From Oscillospiraceae bacterium (GTDB lineage Bacteria; Bacillota; Clostridia; Oscillospirales; Acutalibacteraceae), in contig SVPH01000014.1 in NCBI GenBank assembly GCA_015065965.1, positions 1-64,000 on the forward strand: 64,000 nucleotides of DNA. Reading direction: 5' to 3'. The number at the start of each line of letters is the position of its first letter. Positions within the stretch are counted from its first letter, which is position 1. The translations under genes were made by a program, and so were the position numbers. A model generated the notes under the pieces. It was given only the letters and a program-made list of their open reading frames with translations. It was not told the DNA's origin and searched no databases. Shown one piece after another: positions 7,518 through 16,575 of the stretch.

Positions 7518-7715
7518 TTGAAAATAGTAAAAAGAATTCTGTTCTTTATATTTACCCTTATTATGTTGCTCTGTTTTGTTAGTTGTGGAGGCAGCAATAA
7601 ATGTAAAGTTTGCAATGGAAGTGGTTATTATCAAAAGAAAACTTGCGTATTCTGTTCTGGTTCTGGAAAATCAGACTATGATCCGTATGAGCATTATAGA
7701 AATATAGGAGTGTAA
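7518..7715 (+). CDS. Small lipoprotein with DnaJ-type CxxCxGxG repeats
   Basis: A 65-residue protein. Residues 1-22 form a lipoprotein signal peptide with the lipobox FVSC (C23 region). The mature part carries CKVCNGSG and CVFCSGSG, two copies of the CxxCxGxG motif of DnaJ zinc centres, which could bind one zinc ion. It starts at a TTG with AAGGAG upstream. Only six bases separate it from the next lipoprotein gene. Function unknown; the motif suggests a metal-structured or thiol-active surface protein. Confidence 0.75.
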   Translation: MKIVKRILFFIFTLIMLLCFVSCGGSNKCKVCNGSGYYQKKTCVFCSGSGKSDYDPYEHYRNIGV

Positions 7716-7720
7716 ACAGA

Positions 7721-7903
7721 ATGAAAAAATTAATTTTAATGGTTTTTATTTTTGCATTTTCTATGTTATGTATTTCAGGTTGTGGAAATGAATACACCGC
7801 TCAAGATTTAAGAGATGCACAAGAACGTTACTTCAATGGCAATGCTTCTCGTGAAGATGAAATAATGGTTGAAGGATTCTATGAGTGGAAAGCAAAGCAG
7901 TAA
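7721..7903 (+). CDS. Small lipoprotein
   Basis: A 60-residue protein with a lipoprotein signal peptide ending in the lipobox ISGC at about residue 21. The mature part is about 40 charged residues (TAQDLRDAQERYFNGNASR) with no family I recognise. It is last in the three-gene run that starts with the zinc-ribbon protein, and a terminator follows. Function unknown. Confidence 0.7.
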   Translation: MKKLILMVFIFAFSMLCISGCGNEYTAQDLRDAQERYFNGNASREDEIMVEGFYEWKAKQ

Positions 7904-7916
7904 TTAGCAATCACTC

Positions 7917-7950
7917 AAAGCCTTGTTCTCATTTGAGAGCAGGGCTTTTT
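7917..7950 (+). terminator. Terminator after the lipoprotein genes
   Basis: AAAGCC...GAGAGCAGGGCTTTTTC: an interrupted stem of about 12 bp (TTCTC with GAGAG inside AAAGCC with GGCTTT) followed by TTTTTCTTTT. Confidence 0.85.
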
Positions 7951-8018
7951 CTTTTATCCGCATTGATTTTTTGTTTGTATTATGTTATCTTTTATTTATA
8001 AGAACAGGAGTGATTACT

Positions 8019-9143
8019 GTGGGTAAAATTATGAAATCTTTTATGGCCGGGCTTATGCTGCCTTGCCTTGGAGCGATGGGAACACCGCATAAATTCAAAT
8101 CCGCAAAGTTTGAAAGGGAAGAACCTGCTCCGCTGAAGTTCGGTGATGACGGTAAATTCAGAATTCTTCATCTGACGGATATCCATGATGTTGAGCCTGA
8201 AATGGATGACGACGAGAACAGAGAAATCCCCGAAAGTTGCGATAAGGAAACAATAAATGTTATTGAAAAACTGGTTGAAAAAACCAATCCTGACCTTGTT
8301 GTTTTCGGCGGCGATAACATAAGCGGCTATTGGGAAGAATTTACATATGACCTTGTTAAGAGCACAATTCAGAAGATTACTGCACCTATAAGGGAGCGGA
8401 ATATTCCTCTTTGCGTTGTTTTCGGTAACCACGATGGCGAAGAGGGCTTCCATACCGAGTTTCAGATGATGCAGTATATGGAATATCCGAATTGCCGTTC
8501 AAACCTCAACGATGCTGATGTTTACGGCTGCGGTAACTGCTGTGTTACCGTCAAGAGCAGTGACGGCAGCAAGGATGCCTTTGCGATTTGGCTGATAGAT
8601 TCAAACGATTATCAGCGCAATTCAAAAGGCGGTCTGAGTTATGACTGCGTTCACGATGACCAGATTGAATGGTATGAAAAAAGAGCAGCGGAGTTAAAGA
8701 AAGCCAACGGCGGAGAACCTCTGCCCTCAATTCTTTTTCAGCATATGCCCGTTCAGCAGAGCCTTGACGGCTTTGAAGAGGTAACTGCCGATGATGAATA
8801 TACATTTGAGCGTGACGGGAAATATTTCAAATTCGGTCATGAAATAATTGAGGGCAGAATCAGGGAGTGTCCCTGTCCGCCCAACACTGAAAAGGAATAC
8901 AGAAACCAGTTTGAAAGTTGGAAAAAGACAGGCGGAATGGTTGCTGCGTTTTTTGGTCACGACCATGTGAATGATTTCCATATAAACATTGACGGAATCA
9001 ATATTTATCAGACTCTCGGCGCAGGATACTTTACCTATGGCAAGGAAAGAGGCGGCAGACTTATCGTTATTGATGAGAACGACCCATATAATATTTACAG
9101 TGAATCGCTTGAGGTTGAAAGAATTACGGATACCGAATTATAA
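8019..9143 (+). CDS. Metallophosphoesterase (calcineurin-like, Dcr2-type)
   Basis: A 374-residue protein with the dimetal phosphoesterase motifs in order: LTDIHD (D-x-H), FGGDN, FGNHDGE and FFGHDHVND. These bind two metal ions and place it in the calcineurin-like superfamily, nearest the purple-acid-phosphatase/Dcr2-type group by layout. The start is the GTG at 8019, eight bases after AGGAG; an ATG four codons later is possible. The N-terminus is mildly hydrophobic without a clear signal peptide. The substrate cannot be told from sequence. The next gene, a serine hydrolase, follows 57 bases later on the same strand. Confidence 0.9.
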   Translation: MGKIMKSFMAGLMLPCLGAMGTPHKFKSAKFEREEPAPLKFGDDGKFRILHLTDIHDVEPEMDDDENREIPESCDKETINVIEKLVEKTNPDLVVFGGDNISGYWEEFTYDLVKSTIQKITAPIRERNIPLCVVFGNHDGEEGFHTEFQMMQYMEYPNCRSNLNDADVYGCGNCCVTVKSSDGSKDAFAIWLIDSNDYQRNSKGGLSYDCVHDDQIEWYEKRAAELKKANGGEPLPSILFQHMPVQQSLDGFEEVTADDEYTFERDGKYFKFGHEIIEGRIRECPCPPNTEKEYRNQFESWKKTGGMVAAFFGHDHVNDFHINIDGINIYQTLGAGYFTYGKERGGRLIVIDENDPYNIYSESLEVERITDTEL

Positions 9144-9200
9144 TTCCGAGTGCGTTGGATATAACGGTATGCTTTTTAACTTTTTTAGGGAAGTGAGAAA

Positions 9201-10724
9201 ATGGAAACAAAGATGAAACTTTCTTCCGAATGGATATATAAATTTTATAAAGAACTTGAGCAGAACAGAGTTGAAAACCACGGACTTATAATTATGCAAA
9301 ACGGCGAAACTGTTTTTGAGGAATATGCTGCACCGTATTCAAAGAATATGCCGCACACGCTTTTCTCTGTTACCAAATCAGTTGTTTCAACTGCGGTTGG
9401 CTTTGCCGTAGCGGAGGGGCTGTTTTCACTTGATTCAAAAATCCTGCCTATGTTTCCTGAATACAAGCATTGCGAGAGTGATGAGTGGGAAAAATTAACC
9501 GTTCGCTCGCTTCTGACAATGCAGAGCAATAAGGCATTCAGTTTCACTCAAGATATGACGGGCAACTATGTTGAAATGTTTATGAAAGCGCCGTTCAGGA
9601 AAAATAAAGGTTTTCTTTACAGCAATAACGATGTTCATGTGCTTTCAGCGCTTATTCAAAAGTTGTCGGGTCAGTCGGTAGTTGACTATCTTATGCCGAG
9701 GCTGTTTGAACCGCTCGGAATTGAAAAACCTTTTTGGGAAACAAACTTAATCGGCGAATGTGTTGGCGGAACGGGTGCATATCTGAAACTCTCTGACCTT
9801 GCAAGGATTTGCAAGTGTTATGCCGATGGCGGTAAATATAACGGCAAGCAGGTTATCCCTGAGGAATGGACTCGTGAGGCAACAAAAATGCATGTGAAAT
9901 TCGGCAACAGAGATTATTATGACGGTTACGGATATCTGTTCTGGATAAAAGATGGTGCGTTCAGCATGACGGGAATGTTCGGTCAAATTATTACATATTA
10001 TCCGAAATATGATGCGGTTGTGGCGAGTTTTAACTGCACTCTCAATGAAGGCGGTAACGAAAGAATAATAAACGAGGTTCTGACCAAAGCGTTTAACGGA
10101 GCATCGGATGATGAGTGGGATAAACGCTTAGCGGATTATCTTCAAAGCAGGGGAGAAAAACCGATTATCGGCGAATCACTGCCCGATGTTCCTGCAGGAA
10201 AGACATATTATATTGCGCCTGTTTCAAATATTATAAGCGGTCTAATGTTCCCTGCAAGCATAATACCGAGATCAATTACTTCAAGTTTTGCAATTCGTCC
10301 CAAAAAGAATTTGAACCGTGTTTTGTTTGAACAAAGCAAAGATGTTTTTACCGTTAAATGGTACGAGGAAGAGGATGAGGTCGTTATCAACTGCGGCCTT
10401 GACGGAAAACCGAGAATGACGGAATGTAAAATCAAAGGATATCCTTATAAAATATGGGCATACGCCTACTGCGAAAACGGCGTTATAAAAGCGGTTGTTA
10501 AGCCTTTGAACACTCTTTCAACGCAGTATATTACATTTGATTTTTCAGATAAAACGGTTAAAATTCAGATGAAGAGCACGCCGAGATTTTTGGAGTTTAT
10601 TGAGAAGAATGCAGGCGAAAGTTCAATAGTAAGAAGTCTTGCAAAACTCAGACCTGTTGTAATGAAGGTCCTGAGGGCTGTTTTACTGACAACGGAATTG
10701 CCGATTAAGTTTAAACAGAAATAA
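9201..10724 (+). CDS. Beta-lactamase-like serine hydrolase (class C/penicillin-binding fold)
   Basis: A 507-residue protein. The N-terminal 290 residues match the class C beta-lactamase/esterase fold, with the S-x-x-K motif SVTK at 56-59 and the Y-x-N motif YSN at 140-142. The C-terminal 200 residues are an extra domain of the type attached to such serine hydrolases. No signal peptide is seen, so a cytosolic esterase or peptidase role is likelier than drug resistance. The start is an ATG after GGGAAG. The gene ends convergently with the GPH symporter across a shared terminator. Confidence 0.88.
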   Translation: METKMKLSSEWIYKFYKELEQNRVENHGLIIMQNGETVFEEYAAPYSKNMPHTLFSVTKSVVSTAVGFAVAEGLFSLDSKILPMFPEYKHCESDEWEKLTVRSLLTMQSNKAFSFTQDMTGNYVEMFMKAPFRKNKGFLYSNNDVHVLSALIQKLSGQSVVDYLMPRLFEPLGIEKPFWETNLIGECVGGTGAYLKLSDLARICKCYADGGKYNGKQVIPEEWTREATKMHVKFGNRDYYDGYGYLFWIKDGAFSMTGMFGQIITYYPKYDAVVASFNCTLNEGGNERIINEVLTKAFNGASDDEWDKRLADYLQSRGEKPIIGESLPDVPAGKTYYIAPVSNIISGLMFPASIIPRSITSSFAIRPKKNLNRVLFEQSKDVFTVKWYEEEDEVVINCGLDGKPRMTECKIKGYPYKIWAYAYCENGVIKAVVKPLNTLSTQYITFDFSDKTVKIQMKSTPRFLEFIEKNAGESSIVRSLAKLRPVVMKVLRAVLLTTELPIKFKQK

Positions 10725-10728
10725 AATC

Positions 10729-10763
10729 AGCCTTGTTCCCGAATTAAGGAACAAGGCTTTTTT
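10729..10763. terminator. Bidirectional terminator between serine hydrolase and symporter genes
   Basis: An 11-bp perfect stem (AGCCTTGTTCC with GGAACAAGGCT) is followed by TTTTTTC on the plus strand. On the minus strand it follows the symporter stop and is trailed by GATTTTATTTC. Confidence 0.85.
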
Positions 10764-10768
10764 CATAA

Positions 10769-12205
10769 TCAATATTTTCTGCTGAGCATTCCTTCCGCTT
10801 CTTCGCGGCTGATTTTACCTGTGTTGCAGTCGGTCATAATCTGAACATCCTTATCGTTGAGTTTGTAGAATTTCCAGATTATATAGGCAATAAAGCAGCC
10901 GATTGCAGGAATCATAACGTAACTGAACCACAGAACATCAAGAGCATGTTCACTTTGCTGAATTCCGAGAGCCTGCAATTCTTCAAAACTCTGAACCTCA
11001 ACGGTAATCCAGCCCGTTGACTTAAGTCCGAGAAGGAACATGCCCATTGCGCCCGAAATTGCGGCAGTGAGTTTAACCATGAATGTCTGAATTGCAAAGG
11101 TAATACCTTTTGCTTCGATGCCTGTTTTGTATTTGCCGTATTCGGCGCAGTCAGGCGTGAATATAAACATGATAACGCCGATGATGGCAAGGGGAACGGA
11201 GCGGATAACATAAAGAACAATGTGAAGAATGAGGTTATCATAGCCTACAAGCCACATAATAAGGCTGAGAACAACCATAAGCACTGCGCAAAGGCGGTAG
11301 AGTTTCATTTTATCCATCTTTTTGAGCATTGAAGGAACAAGCAGTGAGAATATGAGAGATGGAACCGTTCCGCATGCGCCTACAACAAGCGAGAATAAGG
11401 TGTCATTGAAAAGATAATATGAAACGAACAGATTAAGCGCACCGCTTATGTTTGCTGCTGAATAGAAGAAATATCCGAAATAGTAGATGAGCAGATATTT
11501 GTTTTGAAAAAGGTAACTGAACATTCTGCGCAGCGTAAAACTTTCTTCTTTTTCAGGAACATGGCGTTCTTTGAGAGTTTTCAGAACAGGCAGCATAGTA
11601 ACAAAAGCAAAAACAGCAGTTACTGCACCGACTACTGTATAACTTGCGCCTACATGTTCGCTGACAAGTACCGTTCCTGCAAGGGTTATGAACGCAATGC
11701 CGACACCTGCCCAGATGCTTTTGTATGAGAGCATTGAACTTCTTTCTTCAAGGTTGCGTGTCATGGCGGTGATTGAACCGTAAATCGGCACGTCGCAAAG
11801 TGTGTATGCGGTGTCCCAAATAATATATGCAACCGCAAACCAGAGCAATTTTGTTGTTTCTCCGGAACTTGCAGGGATGCAGAAAAGAAGCAGCGTTGCA
11901 AGCGGAGTGAGTATGGTTGAAATTTTAAGCCAGGGCAAATATTTTTTGCCGCTTTTGAATTTTACCGAGTCAAAAATAACACCGAAAAGAGCATCGTTTA
12001 TTGCATCCCAAACCTTGACTGCAAGCATAACCGCAGCCGATTTTGCGGGATTGATGCCAAGGAACATAAGATATGTTGTGAGATAGTTTGCCAAAAGAAA
12101 GTAAATTGCATTCTGACCTGCAAAATAGAGATAATAACTTTTTCTCTCGGCAGGTTTGGTTTCCCATCCTTCGGGGGTAGACTTCAGTTTTTGAAGAAGG
12201 CTCAT
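10769..12205 (-). CDS. GPH family (MelB-like) cation:glycoside symporter
   Basis: A 478-residue protein with about 12 membrane segments. The N-terminal stretch (VKVWDAINDALFGVIFD) carries the acidic residues typical of the glycoside-pentoside-hexuronide:cation family near helix 2 and following loop. It is expected to import a glycoside or oligosaccharide with Na+ or H+. Start ATG is preceded by AAAGG and a consensus promoter lies at 12239-12267. The divergent neighbour at 12339 is a glycosidase-like protein without a signal peptide, so the pair probably imports and cleaves one sugar inside the cell. The substrate is not evident. Confidence 0.92.
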   Translation of the reverse strand: MSLLQKLKSTPEGWETKPAERKSYYLYFAGQNAIYFLLANYLTTYLMFLGINPAKSAAVMLAVKVWDAINDALFGVIFDSVKFKSGKKYLPWLKISTILTPLATLLLFCIPASSGETTKLLWFAVAYIIWDTAYTLCDVPIYGSITAMTRNLEERSSMLSYKSIWAGVGIAFITLAGTVLVSEHVGASYTVVGAVTAVFAFVTMLPVLKTLKERHVPEKEESFTLRRMFSYLFQNKYLLIYYFGYFFYSAANISGALNLFVSYYLFNDTLFSLVVGACGTVPSLIFSLLVPSMLKKMDKMKLYRLCAVLMVVLSLIMWLVGYDNLILHIVLYVIRSVPLAIIGVIMFIFTPDCAEYGKYKTGIEAKGITFAIQTFMVKLTAAISGAMGMFLLGLKSTGWITVEVQSFEELQALGIQQSEHALDVLWFSYVMIPAIGCFIAYIIWKFYKLNDKDVQIMTDCNTGKISREEAEGMLSRKY

Positions 12206-12238
12206 GTCATCAAACCTTTCTTGATTTATTATAAACAG

Positions 12239-12267
12239 ATTATATAATAGCGGCGGCTAAAAGTCAA
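12239..12267 (-). promoter_or_regulatory. Promoter of the GPH symporter
   Basis: On the minus strand TTGACT (12262-12267) and TATAAT (12239-12244) are 17 bp apart, in the intergenic region shared with the divergent glycosidase-like gene. Confidence 0.75.
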
Positions 12268-12338
12268 TCAAATCAAATATTGAAAAAACGGGTATTTGTG
12301 TGATATATTAGAGTTATCAAGCAAAAGGAGTAATATGT

Positions 12339-14672
12339 ATGAACAAAACTGCTTTGAATGCAGGTGCAGATGAACGCACGCCGTCTGTACCTCAGTATTT
12401 TTCATGGATAAACAATACAAATGAGGGGTCTACCGAAAAGCAAACGCTTATCAACCTTGACTTTTTCAAATATCTTAAAGATACATACGGAATGCAGATA
12501 AAAATTTATGCATGGGATGCAGGTAACTTTGACGGCGCAAGTGAGGGCTACGGCAATCTTAACGGCGAGAAGTTCCGCAGCCAGTATCCCGACGAATATA
12601 AAAACGTTGTTGCTGAGGCTGAAAAACTCGGCATCAGATTCGGCTTGTGGGGCAGTCCTGACGGATACGGCGATACGCCCGAGAGTGAAAAAGAGCGTTT
12701 TGATTTCTTTGTTCACCTTTGCCGTGACCATAATTTTGCACTTTTTAAACTTGACGGTGTCTGCGGCAGATTAAGACCTGAAAAGGCAGGCGTTTTCGGT
12801 GAGATGCTCAAGGAATGCAGAAAATATTCCCCTGACCTTATTGTGCTCAATCACCGCCTTGAATTCTATGAGGCGGAGAAATACATAACAACATATCTTT
12901 GGAACGGCGACGAAACTTATGTTGATGTAAGCACCTGCAATAAGCAGACTGCCATGCATAACAGAGCATTTATGTTTACAAGAGGTCATACGGATAACCT
13001 TGAACGCCTTGCGGAGGATCACGGTGTATGTATTTCTTCGTCAATTGACTATTTCGAGGATGAACTCATTTATCAGGCATTTAACCGTTCACTGATTCTT
13101 GCGCCGGAGATTTACGGTAATCCGTGGCTTATGCGTGACGATGAGTTGCCGAAACTGGCAAGGGTTTATAATCTGCATGCACGTAATTCGGAAATTCTTG
13201 TTGACGGACTTGTATTGCCCGAATCCTACGGCATTAATGCTGTATCAAGGGGCAACGCTGCAAAACGATTCATCTCAACAGGCAACAATACATGGGAAAC
13301 AAAGACAATTGTTTTAAAAATAGGCAGTGAAACAGGTGTATATACAGACGGCACTGTTGCCGTAAATATTCATCATCCTTATGAAAAGCATATGGGTATT
13401 TACAAGGTCTGTGATACGGTGGAGATTGAACTCATGCCGTTCAGGGCAACGCTGATTGAAATAGCGGATGTTAATGAAGCCGAGCCGATGCTCAGGAATT
13501 GTGAGTATGAAATAATCAGAGAAACTGAAGAGGGAGTTCCCGTTGAAGTTAAATTCTTAAAAACAGACGGCGGCGAAATTACACTGCTGAACAAAGGAGA
13601 AGAAACCTTCTTTGCAAATGCACAGGCAGCGGATATAAAAGAAAAAGCGCCCGTATATATCGGAACGCTTGATAATGAGGAAAAGAATCCGTCAAACGGA
13701 GAGTTTCTCTATGAATCGGCAATGTATGCAATCAACAATGATTCGCTTGAAATCAGAAGTCTGCGCCGCTCCGGCGAAACAAAAATTCCGCAGGTTAAAG
13801 CGGCGAGGGACGCGTTTTTTGCTCAGGAGTATTACGCGCTCAGAGGCTGTGAGGCGAAAAATATGTTTGACGGCAATTCCGATACATTCTATGATTCGCA
13901 GAGTAAAACTTACTGCGATATGAATTTGCGTGTTTGCGGCGGATGCCTGCGCGTTGATTTCGGCAAAGAGATTGAATGCGACAGTGTTGAGATTGAGTTC
14001 TTCTCGGCAGATTATGCCACAAGAGAAGTTGAAATTCAGAAGTTACCGCTCGTTGCCGAGTATTCAACAAATCTTAAAGATTGGAAAAACTCAGGCTTTG
14101 TTAATCTCAGCGTAAGTGATGACGATTTTACGGCAAAAATCATAAAGTTTACCGCGCATACTCTTTATGACCTTCACGGTAAAAAGATAGTTTCCGAATA
14201 TGCTGTAAATGATAAAATCAGGTATCTGAGAATTGAGAATCCTGTTGACCGTATTTATGCCGTAAGGCTCATAAAAGACGGAAAGATTGTTGATATTTCA
14301 ACTGCCAAGGCGAATAATATGCAGGCGCACTACCGCTTTAAAAAGACTGCTGTTGCAAAATGGCGGGAGATTACTTTGCCCGATTATAAAGACGGCGCAA
14401 AGATTGCCGTTGCCATTGAAGGCGTTCACGGCGAAGAATGCGTTTACTGCGTAGCCGAGATAAACGGTGAAGTTATCGGCTTTCCGCACAGAGCACCTGA
14501 TTACAAAGCAAACCAATGGGAACACGCAGTTTGCGGCTCGGATAAAAATAATACTTTCTTCCTTGAACTTCCGAAAGGTCTGAGCGGAGAAAAAATAAAA
14601 ATTACGGCAGTGTTTTCCGACAGGCGAAAAGCAGATGTTGTTTGTAATCTTTATGTTTGTGATAAACATTGA
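12339..14672 (+). CDS. Putative intracellular glycoside hydrolase, TIM barrel with discoidin-like C-terminus
   Basis: A 777-residue protein. Residues about 20-310 read as a TIM-barrel of the alpha-galactosidase-like (clan GH-D) type: GIRFGLWGSPDGY, then LFKLDGVCGR with D139 at the place of a barrel nucleophile, and a later SSSIDYFEDELIYQ stretch. Residues about 310-380 form a beta domain. Residues about 490-640 contain AKNMFDGNSDTFYDS, typical of an F5/8-type (discoidin) carbohydrate-binding domain. No signal peptide is present. The start ATG lies nine bases after AAAGGAG. It faces the GPH symporter gene. I do not recognise an exact GH family, so the specificity is unknown. Confidence 0.7.
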   Translation: MNKTALNAGADERTPSVPQYFSWINNTNEGSTEKQTLINLDFFKYLKDTYGMQIKIYAWDAGNFDGASEGYGNLNGEKFRSQYPDEYKNVVAEAEKLGIRFGLWGSPDGYGDTPESEKERFDFFVHLCRDHNFALFKLDGVCGRLRPEKAGVFGEMLKECRKYSPDLIVLNHRLEFYEAEKYITTYLWNGDETYVDVSTCNKQTAMHNRAFMFTRGHTDNLERLAEDHGVCISSSIDYFEDELIYQAFNRSLILAPEIYGNPWLMRDDELPKLARVYNLHARNSEILVDGLVLPESYGINAVSRGNAAKRFISTGNNTWETKTIVLKIGSETGVYTDGTVAVNIHHPYEKHMGIYKVCDTVEIELMPFRATLIEIADVNEAEPMLRNCEYEIIRETEEGVPVEVKFLKTDGGEITLLNKGEETFFANAQAADIKEKAPVYIGTLDNEEKNPSNGEFLYESAMYAINNDSLEIRSLRRSGETKIPQVKAARDAFFAQEYYALRGCEAKNMFDGNSDTFYDSQSKTYCDMNLRVCGGCLRVDFGKEIECDSVEIEFFSADYATREVEIQKLPLVAEYSTNLKDWKNSGFVNLSVSDDDFTAKIIKFTAHTLYDLHGKKIVSEYAVNDKIRYLRIENPVDRIYAVRLIKDGKIVDISTAKANNMQAHYRFKKTAVAKWREITLPDYKDGAKIAVAIEGVHGEECVYCVAEINGEVIGFPHRAPDYKANQWEHAVCGSDKNNTFFLELPKGLSGEKIKITAVFSDRRKADVVCNLYVCDKH

Positions 14673-14675
14673 AAG

Positions 14676-14704
14676 AATCCCCGAATGCAGTGCATTCGGG
14701 GATT
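14676..14704. terminator. Bidirectional terminator between glycosidase-like and SulP genes
   Basis: A 14-bp perfect stem (AATCCCCGAATGCA with TGCATTCGGGGATT) and a single-base loop lie between two convergent stop codons. Confidence 0.8.
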
Positions 14705-14711
14705 TAGCGTT

Positions 14712-16352
14712 TTACTGAAGTTTTTCTGCATATATAAGGGCTTCATCTATGTTGGGAAGGAAGTTTTCTTCGCCGACTTTATCATAAAAGCCCGATTTTT
14801 TCATAACGGAAAGGGGCTGCTCGTTTGTATGCGAAAGGATAAGCGTGAGGTTGGATTTTTTACAGATTGAATAAACCTCAAACAGCGCACGCATTGCCGT
14901 TTCATCAAGAGCAGGAACATTTCTCATTCTGAGAATAACTGTGGTGACGCCGTCTTTTATGGGTATGCGGCTGAATTTTTCTGCCGATGCAAAGAACATA
15001 GGTCCTTCAAACTCAATTACTTCTGTGTGTGCAGGGATTGCTTTAAGGCGTTCACTGTCTGCTGCAGGTTCGTCTTTCGGGTCGCTCCATGTTCTTACAT
15101 TTGTAACGTCTGCCATGCGTTTCATAAAGAGAACAACGGCAATAATCATACCGGCACCGATTGCAACAACAAGATCGAACACAACCGTCAGAACAAAGGT
15201 TACAACAAGCACGAGGATATCGCTTTTGGGAGCGGTTTTGCAGATTTTAACGAATGATCTCCATTCACACATATTATAGGCAACCATAAAGAGGATAGCC
15301 GCGATTATAGGCATGGGAATCCATGCGGCATAGGGCATAAGGACAACAAGAATAAGAAGGAGTATAGCCGCATGAACAATGCCGGATACGGGTGTTCTGC
15401 CGCCGTTTTTAACATTTGCGGCTGTTCGTGCGATTGCACCCGTTGCAGGGATACCGCCGAAAAGACCTGAGCAGATATTGCCTACACCCTGAGCGATAAG
15501 TTCAGTGTTGGAATTATGGCGGTCATTAATCATGCCATCTGAAACAACGCAGGAAAGCAACGATTCGATTGCGGCAAGAATTGCAATTGTGAATGCATTC
15601 GGCAGCAACTGCCTTACGGTTGAAAAACTGAGTTCGGGAACTTCAAAAGAGGGAAGATCCCTTGAAATTGTATAAAGGTCGCCTACTGTGTTAACGTTTA
15701 AATCAAGTGCTTTAACAAGGATAACTCCTGCAACAACAGCAATGAGCGAGCCGGGAATTTTTTTGCTTATTTTAGGCCACACAATCAGTATAGCCATACC
15801 TACCAGACCAACAACAAGAGCCTGCCAGTTGAAAGTGCCGATTGACTTTGCGATTGCAGCAACTTTTTCTGCAGTTTCAACAGTAGGCAGTGACGGATCA
15901 AAGGTCAGCCCGAGAAAATCTTTTACCTGACCGATAACAATGGTCAGCGCTATTCCCGATGTAAAGCCCGTGGTTATTGTGTGCGGTATGTATTTGATGA
16001 GCGTGCCGAAACGCAAAACACCCATCAGTATAAGGATAATACCTGCCATGATGGTTGCGATAATCAGTCCGCTTGTGCCGAATTGGGCAACTATGCCTGC
16101 AACTATTGTTGCAAATGCGGCGGTAGGCCCTGAGATATTAACATTGCTGCCGCCGAGAAAAGCGATAACAAAGCCTGCGATTATCGCAGTGTAAAGACCT
16201 TTTTCAGGAGAAACGCCTGATGCAATCGCAAGTGCAATTGAAAGCGGAAGCGCAATGATAGCAACGATAACGCCTGCTACAAGGTCGTTGATAAACTGCT
16301 TTTTACTGTAGTTTTTCATTGAAACAAAAAGTTTCGGCTGAAAGATTTTCAT
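14712..16352 (-). CDS. SulP family anion transporter with STAS domain
   Basis: A 546-residue SulP/SLC26-type transporter. About 12-14 membrane segments span residues 20-420, with the family stretch ISGPTAAFATIVAGI near residue 75-90. A cytosolic STAS domain occupies about 440-546. SulP proteins carry sulfate, bicarbonate or other anions; no neighbouring sulfate-assimilation or carbonic anhydrase gene helps to choose. The ATG start is the first in frame. The gene is transcribed alone, divergently from the DUF4965 gene. Confidence 0.93.
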   Translation of the reverse strand: MKIFQPKLFVSMKNYSKKQFINDLVAGVIVAIIALPLSIALAIASGVSPEKGLYTAIIAGFVIAFLGGSNVNISGPTAAFATIVAGIVAQFGTSGLIIATIMAGIILILMGVLRFGTLIKYIPHTITTGFTSGIALTIVIGQVKDFLGLTFDPSLPTVETAEKVAAIAKSIGTFNWQALVVGLVGMAILIVWPKISKKIPGSLIAVVAGVILVKALDLNVNTVGDLYTISRDLPSFEVPELSFSTVRQLLPNAFTIAILAAIESLLSCVVSDGMINDRHNSNTELIAQGVGNICSGLFGGIPATGAIARTAANVKNGGRTPVSGIVHAAILLLILVVLMPYAAWIPMPIIAAILFMVAYNMCEWRSFVKICKTAPKSDILVLVVTFVLTVVFDLVVAIGAGMIIAVVLFMKRMADVTNVRTWSDPKDEPAADSERLKAIPAHTEVIEFEGPMFFASAEKFSRIPIKDGVTTVILRMRNVPALDETAMRALFEVYSICKKSNLTLILSHTNEQPLSVMKKSGFYDKVGEENFLPNIDEALIYAEKLQ

Positions 16353-16575
16353 AAGTCCGGTACCCCATAAATAATATATTTTCCGAAAAACTATTATACA
16401 ACTTTTTTTGATGTTTACAAGGCAAATCCGACGGATTTTTAATTTTCGGAAATTTGCACTGTGAATTTTAAAAAATGCTGTTTTTTATAGGCAAAAATCA
16501 CTTATAGTTGTTGAAACATAATGAATCGTGTGATAAACTGTATTCATTCAGATTTGCTTTGTGAGGTAGATAATA

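Noticed and set aside
9201-10724. Beta-lactam resistance enzyme
   Set aside because: It has the SxxK and YxN motifs but no signal peptide and a large extra C-terminal domain, typical of esterase or peptidase relatives.
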